Shown: positions 38,108 to 45,034 of the stretch, piece by piece | Layout: every line of letters starts with the position of its first letter | Position numbering within the stretch: the first letter of the stretch is position 1 | From: Polyangium sp. 15x6 | GTDB taxonomy: Bacteria > Myxococcota_A > Polyangia > Polyangiales > Polyangiaceae | DNA: 52,488 nucleotides | Assembly: GCF_029960785.1 (NCBI RefSeq) | Contig: NZ_JASBQE010000088.1 | Location: forward strand, 1 to 52,488 | Direction of reading: 5' to 3' | Notes under the pieces: model-generated | Seen by the model: only the letters and a program-made list of their open reading frames with translations | What the model was told of the DNA's origin: nothing | Database searches by the model: none | Made by a program: the position numbers and the translations under genes

Positions 38108-38479
38108 TCAGCGGATCGGCCGGAGCTGGTCGTAGCTGCTGTCGATGGGCTTGTAGGTCGCCTTGAGCGTGACCGACAGGTCCTCCGGGTTGATGTCCTC
38201 CACGCAGTAGTACGTCTGGTCGAGGCGAACGCAGTCACCCTCCAAGATCGTGGCGGGCGGGGGCTGGGAACCCTCTCCCCACCAGTTCGGGGCCGATTCG
38301 GGCACGTCACAGGCCCATGTGAAGAACCCGGCGTCCGGCTTGATGGTAACCTCGCCCAACAAGACATTGCAGCCATTCACGCGCGACACCTTATCGAGCT
38401 CGACCGTGACCTCGGAGGGTTCCGCGCGCCTGCAGGAGGCCAGGATGAGGGCGGCAATCATGAGGAACGAAAGTCGCAT
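38108..38479 (-). CDS. small lipoprotein, tandem paralogue 1
   Basis: 123 aa from ATG 38479. Signal peptide with lipobox ILASC, same length and layout as the gene downstream (37713-38084). Conserved blocks include VPESAPNWWG, ATILEGDCVRLDQTYYC and SSYDQLRPIR. Differences are concentrated in residues 45-57 and the signal peptide. The two genes clearly arose by tandem duplication. No known domain. It follows the Cys-rich lipoprotein gene with only 2 bp between, so a three-gene lipoprotein operon is likely. Confidence 0.8.
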   Translation of the reverse strand: MRLSFLMIAALILASCRRAEPSEVTVELDKVSRVNGCNVLLGEVTIKPDAGFFTWACDVPESAPNWWGEGSQPPPATILEGDCVRLDQTYYCVEDINPEDLSVTLKATYKPIDSSYDQLRPIR

Positions 38480-38481
38480 GG

Positions 38482-38745
38482 TCAATTCCCGTGTTGGAGG
38501 CGTTTGTCGCAGCTACCGAAGCTTATTTCTTCTCTGGGCGCGCAGTCGAGGCACCTCCTGCGCATCTCGTTGCAACAATCGTGGCAAGCAGAGCGGGTAG
38601 TCAGGTGATCGCAACTGTTGTGACAAAGAGAGGTATACTCGTTGCACTTCAGCGGGTCCGAGCACACGGTTACCGTTACGCTCGACCCACCACCACAAGC
38701 CGCCAGCAAGCTTGCAAGCAGGACCATCACCGGAAGCACGCGCAT
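38482..38745 (-). CDS. small cysteine-rich lipoprotein
   Basis: 87 aa from ATG 38745, selected because it starts a lipoprotein signal (MRVLPVMVLLASLLAAC). The longer upstream frame runs through a tandem repeat and is not protein-like. The mature ~68 residues contain ten Cys (CSDPLKCNEY, CHNSCDHL, CHDCC, CLDC), a density that implies disulphides. First of three consecutive lipoprotein genes. A 43-bp tandem array lies in its upstream region. Confidence 0.75.
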   Translation of the reverse strand: MRVLPVMVLLASLLAACGGGSSVTVTVCSDPLKCNEYTSLCHNSCDHLTTRSACHDCCNEMRRRCLDCAPREEISFGSCDKRLQHGN

Positions 38746-38780
38746 GGTTCGAACCCCGCCCGAGGCAGATACCTCCCGCA

Positions 38781-39064
38781 GCCTGCCGGCCCTCAGCCGG
38801 AGCGTCAACCGCTTTCCCCGCCTGGATCGCCCCTCGCGCCCCGCGCAACCGCCACGATCCCCGCCTGGATCCGCCCCGTCGCTCCGCGGAGCGGGCGCAC
38901 TCCCGACGCGGATCCGCCCTCGCGCCCCGCGCGACAACCTGTTTCCCGACCCGGATCGCCCCTCGCGCCTCGCGCAACCGGCGCGCTCCCCCCCTGGAGT
39001 CACCTCCGCGCGCCACGCAACCACCTCGATCCAGGTCCGGATCACCTCTATTGCGCGATCTACC
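38781..39064. repeat. 43-bp tandem repeat array, six to seven degenerate units
   Basis: GGATC-type anchors occur at exactly 43-bp steps: 38824, 38867, 38910, 38953, 38996 (GGAGT) and 39039. Units contain CCCCTCGCGCCCCGCGCAAC-like segments. A weaker unit starts at 38781. The period is not a multiple of three, so the array is unlikely to be coding despite open frames on both strands. It fills the gap between the Cys-rich lipoprotein and the coiled-coil gene. Confidence 0.8.
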
Positions 39065-39751
39065 TCACGAACCGTCGCCGCTCTCCGCGTCGTCGCCGTC
39101 CCCCGCAGCCCGCTTCCGCCTCGCCCGCGTCGGTTCCAGGAAGGCCGCGACCCGCTTCGGCTGCCCCGGGAACAACTTCTTCAGGTCGCCTTCGAGGCGA
39201 TCGAGCTCCAGGTTGATGTCCTCCACGTAAAGCTCCTCCGACGTACCCTGCAAGGCCAGCGCGCGCAGCCCATTCGCGCGCTCCTTCGCGGCCCCGTCGA
39301 GCTTGTCCGTCACCGCCCCGAGCCGCGGTGACCATTTCAACGCGAGGGGCTCGTCCGGGTTCCGCCCGAGCTCGTCGGTCCATTCACGGCCCTGCTTCAC
39401 CTCGCGATCGACCCCGAAATCCTGCGCCGCCGACGGCGAGACGTCCTTGAAAAACCGCGTATAGGGCGCCGCATCCCGGCGGCCGCCCGTCTTGTCGACG
39501 ACGTCCCTGCCAAATGCCGCGACCTCCGGATCCCATTGTGCATCCGCGACCGCGAGCCGCGCCCGCGCGCGGCCGAGGGAGCGCTCCAGCTTGCGGCGCT
39601 CCGCCGCGAGCGCGTCGCCCTTGGCCGTGAGCGATTCCCACAGGGGCGCGAGGTGCTTCGTGGCTTCGTCGCTCGCGAGGCCGTCGGCGATCGCGGCGCA
39701 GGTGTCGGCGGCAGGCTGGGCGGATGTGTTCGGGCGTAGATGTGTAGCCAT
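39065..39751 (-). CDS. hypothetical protein with coiled-coil segment
   Basis: 228 aa. Residues about 40-75 (SLTAKGDALAAERRKLERSLGRARARLAVADA) form a likely coiled coil. The C-terminal region (ELYVEDINLELDRLEGDLKKLF) is a second amphipathic helix, followed by a basic then acidic tail. There is no signal peptide, so it is probably cytoplasmic. Codon bias supports coding. I do not recognise the family. It lies 33 bp downstream of the sigma-factor partner gene on the same strand, so it may belong to that operon. Confidence 0.7.
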   Translation of the reverse strand: MATHLRPNTSAQPAADTCAAIADGLASDEATKHLAPLWESLTAKGDALAAERRKLERSLGRARARLAVADAQWDPEVAAFGRDVVDKTGGRRDAAPYTRFFKDVSPSAAQDFGVDREVKQGREWTDELGRNPDEPLALKWSPRLGAVTDKLDGAAKERANGLRALALQGTSEELYVEDINLELDRLEGDLKKLFPGQPKRVAAFLEPTRARRKRAAGDGDDAESGDGS

Positions 39752-39784
39752 GTGGGGAACGTAACCGATGCGGCAGGGGACGTG

Positions 39785-40213
39785 TCAAGTGGGAAGGGGG
39801 CCCACGCGTCTCGGCCGCCGCGCGCGTGGCGTTGCAGCGCGTAGCTCGAGCAGCGACAAGCTCACGATCTCGGCGGCGTGCTTGTGGACTTCCTCGATGA
39901 GGAGCGCCGTGAGCGGGTCGCCGGCCGGCACGCCATGGAAGGCATGTCGGCCGTGCGTGCTCTTGATCTTGTCCGCGGTGACATAAAGGCGATGATCACT
40001 GCCGACGAGGTAAAGCCCGACCTTCTCCCGCATCGCAGGATCGGCGTGGAATTTCTCGGTTTCACGGCGCGTCAGGGCATGAAAGATGGTCGCCGTCGCC
40101 CGGCTCTCCTGCTCGGTCCAGAAAAACGAGCTCACATAAAGGACGCCGTCGCTCCGGCGGGCGTATGCCGTCGTGAACCTGGGGTCCAATTTCGCAATTC
40201 GCTCGTTGCTCAT
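39785..40213 (-). CDS. sigma-factor-linked protein of unknown function
   Basis: 142 aa from ATG 40213. The ATG overlaps a TGA at 40212-40210 (ATGA) that ends the shifted frame of the sigma gene, so it is a separate, translationally coupled gene. A start here also removes residues of poor protein character. It has no signal peptide or membrane segment; motifs such as LYLVGSDHRLYVTADKIK are not familiar. In the unshifted frame the sigma gene reads straight into this one, giving a 505-codon ORF. Confidence 0.65.
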   Translation of the reverse strand: MSNERIAKLDPRFTTAYARRSDGVLYVSSFFWTEQESRATATIFHALTRRETEKFHADPAMREKVGLYLVGSDHRLYVTADKIKSTHGRHAFHGVPAGDPLTALLIEEVHKHAAEIVSLSLLELRAATPRARRPRRVGPLPT

Positions 40214-41302
40214 GGTGTTTCGATTCCCCCTCGCTCGGGCGACGATCCCGGGCGCGACAGCGTCGCCCCCGGCGCGGCGGGCGCCGCGGGTTTCATGGCG
40301 TTCTCCGCATAAAGAGCCAGCGCCGAGCGCCCCTTGCGCGGCGCCGGCATTGCGTGGTTCACGTGGGCCTCGGGCGCCCTCGGCGGAAGGGGAGGCGCCG
40401 AAAGGAGGAGCGCCGGGACCCGCGCGATTTCGACGGTCTCGCCGTCGTGAACCGGCGGTATGGGATCGACCGCGGGGGCGCACGCGAGCGCGGGGGGGCG
40501 ATCCGGGCATCGCATGGGGATGAAGGGAGGGCGTGGACGAGAGCACGAAAGCCGCCGCGCCCATACCGAGGAGCGCCCGCGTAGGCGCGCGATGGGCCCA
40601 TCGGACGAGGCGTCGCCACGCGGCCCCGAGCCGCGCGCGCGCCGCGCGCGCGAACAGGGCGACGAGCAGGAAGGGCACGAGGGCAAAGGTCCGGCGGCCG
40701 GGCCGCACCTCGTCGAGCTGCGCGAGGCGTTTGCGCATCGACCGCAGCGCCGCGGAGATACGCGAATGGACCGTGCTCGGGGCCATTTCCTGTTCGGCGG
40801 CGAGGTCGCGAATTCTCCGGTCGTGGATCACGTGCTCGACGATCAGGTGACGTTGCATGTCGTCGAGCCGTCCGAACGCAATCGCGAGCCTCGAATGCTC
40901 CTCCAGGAAGAAGGACGCGCCTCCCGCGTCGGGCGCGTTCTCCAGCGCCTCCCGCTCGGGGACGATGTCGGGCGCGTTCTGCTGTTTGCGCAGGTGGCGG
41001 AGCGTGATGTTTTTCGTGATGGAACAAATCCACTTGCCCATCTCCTCGCGATTCGCTGGATCCGGGCGCCTCGATTTCGGCTTGCGACAGGCGACCACAA
41101 ATGCATCATTGACGAGGTCGGCGACATGATCACGATATGCCCCGCATCGACGCGCGACGCTCCGCATCTGCGCGATGTGGTGCGCGATATCCACCGCCGA
41201 GATTCCGAGCGCCTCGCCGGCGCCCGCGCGCGGCGCCGTCGGATCCTCGACGGTGTCCGTCGAGGTTGTCGGGGGAGCGGGGGGGCGGTGCTCTGCCTGC
41301 AT
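40210..41302 (-). CDS. ECF-type sigma factor with membrane helix; apparent frameshift
   Basis: Starts at ATG 41302. Region 2 (about 45-110, DLVNDAFVVACRK, KWICSITKNITLRHLRKQ) and region 4 (about 145-195, MAPSTVHSRISAALRSMRKRL) show a sigma-70 factor of the ECF type. A hydrophobic segment and a Pro-rich tail follow. A run of seven C (40498-40492, sense strand) marks a phase change. Upstream of it the 505-codon frame is coding. Downstream, a different frame (CAPAVDPIPPVHDGETVEI...) is coding-like and ends in TGA overlapping the next ATG. This may be a sequencing error, a lost gene or phase variation. It is divergent from the barrel gene. Confidence 0.75.
40492..40498 (-). other. homopolymer frameshift site in the sigma gene
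   Basis: Seven consecutive G on the plus strand (C on the sense strand). Removing one would join the two coding-like frames of the sigma factor into a single ORF ending at 40210. Confidence 0.6.
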
Positions 41303-41409
41303 GTCTGTAAATCCCAGGAGAGGGGCTTTGGTCCGAAAAAATTCGAAGAGGGTTCGCGATATTTTCCCCGAACCTCCGGGCTCGTGTTGCGTGCGGGGCG
41401 ACGGCGATC

Positions 41410-42303
41410 GTGGTTTGGATCGCAGCGTCGCCCGCCCGGGCCGACGAGCTGCTCCATCACCGGCTGGTGTTCGAGGGGGATCGGTCGCTGCCGCGCTGCG
41501 ACGAGGCCCTCACGTTCAAGGCGCTGCTCGTCGAGCGGGTGCCGTTCACGGTCTTCGACTCGCCGACGTCTCGCACGCTCGTCGTGCAGGTGCGGCGTGC
41601 GCCGAACGGAGACAAGACGACGGACCTCACCGTCAAGGACGAGGCCGGGCAGGTGCTCGCCACGGATCACCACGTGTACGAGCTCACGACCGAGTGCTTC
41701 GAGGTGCTCTACTGGACGGCGATCGACGCGGCGAAGCTCATGCGCGCGACAGGGACGGTGGCAACGCCGGAGGAACCACCGCCCCCGCCGTGTCCCCCGA
41801 GCGCGCCGCCGCCGCCCTCACCGCCGCCCAAGCCAGCCCGAGAGCCCGAGCGGCCGGCACCGGTGCCGAGCGTCGTCCCGCGAAGGTACTTCCTGGGGGG
41901 CGGGGCGTCGGTCGTGTACAACCTCGCGCCGGAGATCGTGGTGGGGCCACGGTTGCTGTTCGGGATCGAGCGCGGGGCGTTCGTCGGGGAGGTGGATGCG
42001 AGGTGGCTCCCGCTGCTGGAGACGCGGCCGGTAGGTGCCACCGCGTTCGATGTTCAGACGATGTCCGTCTCTGTCGCGGGGTGCCTGAAGCGGCACTGGC
42101 TGCTCGGGTGCGGCATCCTGATGGGCGGCGCAGCGCGCGTCCAGGTGTGGAACCGCGAAGACTACGAGCCAGCGTACAGCGGGTTTTTCGGGGTGGGTAT
42201 CCGCGGAGCCGTCGAGGCGCCACTCACGAGCTGGTACGGCATCTTCCCGTCGCTGCCGCTTCACATGAGCGGCGGAGGGTCCCTCGTGTTTTCTATCGAG
42301 TAG
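41410..42303 (+). CDS. outer-membrane beta-barrel protein with N-terminal periplasmic domain
   Basis: 297 aa from GTG 41410. The frame upstream (to 41311) has no ATG, yet its residues VACGATAI extend the signal peptide (...WIAASPARADE), so the real start may lie slightly upstream. An N-terminal domain (about 12-110) is followed by a Pro-rich linker (PPPPPCPPSAPPPPSPPPK) and a C-terminal barrel (about 150-297) with CLKRHWLLGCGILMG, matching the barrel of the 55-741 gene. Its 3' end lies 3 bp from the convergent Cys-rich lipoprotein gene. It is divergent from the sigma factor gene, which may control it. Confidence 0.75.
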   Translation: MVWIAASPARADELLHHRLVFEGDRSLPRCDEALTFKALLVERVPFTVFDSPTSRTLVVQVRRAPNGDKTTDLTVKDEAGQVLATDHHVYELTTECFEVLYWTAIDAAKLMRATGTVATPEEPPPPPCPPSAPPPPSPPPKPAREPERPAPVPSVVPRRYFLGGGASVVYNLAPEIVVGPRLLFGIERGAFVGEVDARWLPLLETRPVGATAFDVQTMSVSVAGCLKRHWLLGCGILMGGAARVQVWNREDYEPAYSGFFGVGIRGAVEAPLTSWYGIFPSLPLHMSGGGSLVFSIE

Positions 42304-42306
42304 CCA

Positions 42307-43533
42307 TCATGTCGTGGCCGCCGGGCAGCATACCGTTATGGGTTTGTCAAGGGTCAGTTCGCCGATGACGTCCCCGCCGTTCGGGATGCAGGTGCCCTTC
42401 GTATAGTTGAGGAGCTCGGCGGTTTTCTCGCTGAGCTGCGTGCCGGGCATGACGTCGGTGCACGGCGCAACCATCCCGGTGAAGACATCGTTCGAGAACG
42501 TTTCCGCCATGCATGCGGACTCCCCGAAGACGCGGTACTTCACCTTGCACGTCCCGCCGGTCGGCGCCCCGCAGGAGCAAGCCGAGCACTCGCGCTCGTC
42601 CTTCACCACGCCGTAGAGGACGTGCCGCTCCCCGGTCCACCCCTCGGGGCAGAGGTGCTCCCCCTCCTGGAAGATACAAGAGGAGTAGTCGTCACCGGCC
42701 GGCCCGCAGAACTTCCCGGTTTGCCCCGGGCAGCTCGGCCAGGGTTCGGCGCTCGTGCACACCCGACCGAGGGGTGTTTCCGGTCCACCGTTCCAGAACT
42801 TTGGGATCTCCTGCTCTGGCTCTCCTTTTGTATGTGCCTTGCAGGGCTGCTCCGCGATCACCGGAGGCGAGACGGTGATCGACCGGACGCACGGCACGCC
42901 GCCGCAAAGTGTTGCGGAGGGGATCGCTTTGTCCTGATTGCAGGTGCCGTCCCAGTTTGTCGGCGGATCGAAGTTTGTCTTGACACCTCCGCCGGGATCT
43001 GCGCAGGCCGCCGAGCTGACGGTCCACGTCTCCGGCAGCGTGCACGTCCCCTCGGGCTCGTCGCACGAGCACTCGCCACAAGGAAGAGGAGGAGGCGCAG
43101 GCGTGCCCTCGAACGCGAGGATGGGCGTGTTGGCCGGGCACGCCGGCGGCTCGCGCCAGTCGGAGAAAAAGGCCGCGTGTCTCCAGTCTTTGGGGGCCTC
43201 GGGAACGCAGGCGTCGCCCGCACAGAGCGACATGCCGCCATCCTCTTCGCCTCCGTCCGTGCCCCCATCCGAGCACCTCGGCGGCAGCGGCGGCGGGCCG
43301 TCGCATGCGTTCGGGCAATCCCAGGGGATGGGCCTGGGCTTGGTGAACCCCGGGTTGTCCGGGTCCGGGCACAACTCGGGAAAAGCGCACGGACAGCAAC
43401 GCGGGTCGCGATTCGCGTCCTCGGGGCAGCCGTACTGTTGAAGCTCCCACTCAGCGTTGCAGCCGAGGAAGGCGATCCCCGCGATCGTCCCACCGAGCGC
43501 AAGGAGCAAGCCGAAACGAAGAACAGGTCGCAT
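42307..43533 (-). CDS. cysteine-rich lipoprotein, paralogue of 761-1951
   Basis: 408 aa from ATG 43533, preceded by GGGAGACG. The lipobox is AFLGC. An Asp/Gly-rich linker (SDGGTDGGEEDGG) leads into a Cys-dense body with CGECSCDEPEGTC, CSACSCGAPTGGTC and a terminal VCCPA. The 761-1951 protein has the same order: linker, Cys-rich motifs, GTC-x-GGxxIGE, Cys-Cys end. About 30 Cys imply a disulphide-stabilised surface or periplasmic protein. Two further minus-strand genes of the same operon lie upstream (10-bp gaps). Function unknown. Confidence 0.82.
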   Translation of the reverse strand: MRPVLRFGLLLALGGTIAGIAFLGCNAEWELQQYGCPEDANRDPRCCPCAFPELCPDPDNPGFTKPRPIPWDCPNACDGPPPLPPRCSDGGTDGGEEDGGMSLCAGDACVPEAPKDWRHAAFFSDWREPPACPANTPILAFEGTPAPPPLPCGECSCDEPEGTCTLPETWTVSSAACADPGGGVKTNFDPPTNWDGTCNQDKAIPSATLCGGVPCVRSITVSPPVIAEQPCKAHTKGEPEQEIPKFWNGGPETPLGRVCTSAEPWPSCPGQTGKFCGPAGDDYSSCIFQEGEHLCPEGWTGERHVLYGVVKDERECSACSCGAPTGGTCKVKYRVFGESACMAETFSNDVFTGMVAPCTDVMPGTQLSEKTAELLNYTKGTCIPNGGDVIGELTLDKPITVCCPAATT

Positions 43534-43543
43534 GCTCGTCTCC

Positions 43544-44104
43544 CTACTGTGTTGACTCCGCCGGAGGTTTCCCACCGAGATCCCGGACCACCTGAAGCTC
43601 CGACTTGCCCGTACGCGGCGCGGCCGATCCGGACGAAGTCGGCGGAATCCGGACGACGATGGTCTTGCCGGATCGGGGTGGAGTCTTCGCCGACGAGGCG
43701 AAGGGCGCGGCGCTCGCGCTCGCGCTCGTGCTCGCACTCGCGCTGGGCGCGACGGGCGGCTCGGGCAACGCGTTCAGCGCCTCGCAAGACCAGGCGCCGA
43801 GGAGCACATACGCGCGGCTGCAACGGACGTCGACCGTGCCGCCCGTCGTGTTGACCTGGAGCGTGTGCGCCCAAGGCACTCGCTCCCACTTCATCGGCAT
43901 CGCCTCGCACCCGCGAGGCTGCCCCATGCAGGCGGTTTCGCTCGCCAACCGATCGACCTCGATCGTCGTCGCGAACACGTTCACGACGCCGAGGATGCAC
44001 GCGACGAATATCAGCGTGCCGCCGACGAACTCGACCCAGAAGACGAACCACGCAGAAGGTCCGCTACTTCTCGCACGCGGAGGTGGCTGTTGCTTTTGTT
44101 CCAT
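43544..44104 (-). CDS. single-pass membrane protein with Ser/Ala-rich periplasmic segment
   Basis: 186 aa from ATG 44104 (an upstream start at 44134 is less likely). A basic, Pro-rich cytoplasmic N-terminus is followed by one transmembrane helix (FVFWVEFVGGTLIFVACILG). The periplasmic domain has Cys at ETACMG, RGCEA, RCSRA and WSCEA, then a Ser/Ala-rich linker and a basic tail. No known domain. It lies 10 bp upstream of the Cys-rich lipoprotein gene and 10 bp downstream of a small lipoprotein gene, and belongs to the same operon. Confidence 0.72.
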   Translation of the reverse strand: MEQKQQPPPRARSSGPSAWFVFWVEFVGGTLIFVACILGVVNVFATTIEVDRLASETACMGQPRGCEAMPMKWERVPWAHTLQVNTTGGTVDVRCSRAYVLLGAWSCEALNALPEPPVAPSASASTSASASAAPFASSAKTPPRSGKTIVVRIPPTSSGSAAPRTGKSELQVVRDLGGKPPAESTQ

Positions 44105-44114
44105 GATGGCACCG

Positions 44115-44513
44115 TCAACGCGAACAGGCGTCACGCCTGTCCGCTCCGTAGTAGGTCAGGGTGCAACACAGCGTGTACTCGCTCTGCGGTACGCCATTCT
44201 CGTCGAGCTCCGCGATCGGCGGGCCGTTTGGCTCGTACAGACACGACGCGTTCCGCAGGGGCTCGACGGGGTAGATCCCGCGGAGGGGCAAGTCCTTCGG
44301 ACACCGGTGGACGCCCAGCCGACTCTTGCAAAGACGCGCTTCGTCGGGCAGGCGCAGGTGAGGGCCGAACGTCATAGCGACCTTTCTCGGCTCGCGGAGG
44401 CCCGCCTCCTCCTCGCGGCTCGGTGCGCATGCAGCGGACACGAGGAGCGGCGCGACGAAGGAGAAGGCCGTGAGGTACAGCGGAAACCGTGCAGAGGGTG
44501 ATGACCGAGGCAT
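44115..44513 (-). CDS. small lipoprotein with terminal Cys-Cys motif
   Basis: 132 aa from ATG 44513, which starts the signal peptide with lipobox VSAAC. The 28 extra N-terminal residues of the longer frame lack protein character. The mature domain has spaced Cys (ARLCKSRLGVHRCPKD, NASCLYEPN) and ends SEYTLCCTLTYYGADRRDACSR (split here as described), a Cys-Cys tail like the VCCPA and FCCRE ends of the two large Cys-rich lipoproteins. It is probably a smaller relative. First gene of the three-gene minus-strand operon down to 42307. Confidence 0.72.
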   Translation of the reverse strand: MPRSSPSARFPLYLTAFSFVAPLLVSAACAPSREEEAGLREPRKVAMTFGPHLRLPDEARLCKSRLGVHRCPKDLPLRGIYPVEPLRNASCLYEPNGPPIAELDENGVPQSEYTLCCTLTYYGADRRDACSR

Positions 44514-44666
44514 GTTCCAGGTCAAACCCGTACCCGGAAAAACCCACCTCCGCAATCCGTTTCTGTACGTCCCCCGGATCCTCCGACAAACTCCCACACG
44601 ACGGCACCGCCCGGAGCGCCCGCTTGCCTCCCGGCCGGCCCCCCGCGCCTCGGTCTCATGTCGAAG

Positions 44667-44980
44667 CCGTTTCGCTGGGGCGTTGCCCCAGGCCCCACCG
44701 GGGCTGTCCGCCCCTGGACCCGGACCAGCGCAAGCGCTGGACCCGGGGTCGATGAACTGCGCTTCGCGCAGTTCATCGAACAGGCCGAGGAAAGACGCCT
44801 GCCGAGCAAGACCGCCGCGCTGACCTTCCGATCGGCAACGCTATCCCTGGTCTTCCAACGGGCCCGTTGGAAGAACTGCGCATCGCGCAGTTCTTCCACC
44901 CCGAGTCCAGCGCTTGCGCTGGTCCGGGTCGAGGGGCGGATAGCCCCCGCGGGGTCCGGGGCAGAGCCCCGGCGCGGCGG
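44667..44980 (+). repeat. mirror-hairpin element, copy D
   Basis: CTGGGGCGTTGCCCCAG (44675), GGGGC/GCCCC around TGTCC, CCAGCGCAAGCGCTGG, GATGAACTGCGC/GCGCAGTTCATC (loop TTC), core, AACGGGCCCGTT, GGAAGAACTGCGC/GCGCAGTTCTTCC (loop ATC), CCAGCGC/GCGCTGG, GGGGC/GCCCC around GGATA, CCGGGGCAGAGCCCCGG. It lies between divergent genes, ending about 55 bp before the calcineurin-NACHT start. Confidence 0.9.
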
Positions 44981-45034
44981 CCTCGCGCGTGGGGTCTTCA
45001 TGCCGCGCCTCGCTTCCGGTATCCTCCCCTCGCC

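Noticed and set aside
38781-39064. CRISPR array
   Set aside because: Units are contiguous 43-bp degenerate repeats without unique spacers.
44867-45034. Extended N-terminus of the calcineurin-NACHT gene
   Set aside because: The extension reads through hairpin copy D. The phosphoesterase motif starts right after the GTG at 45035.
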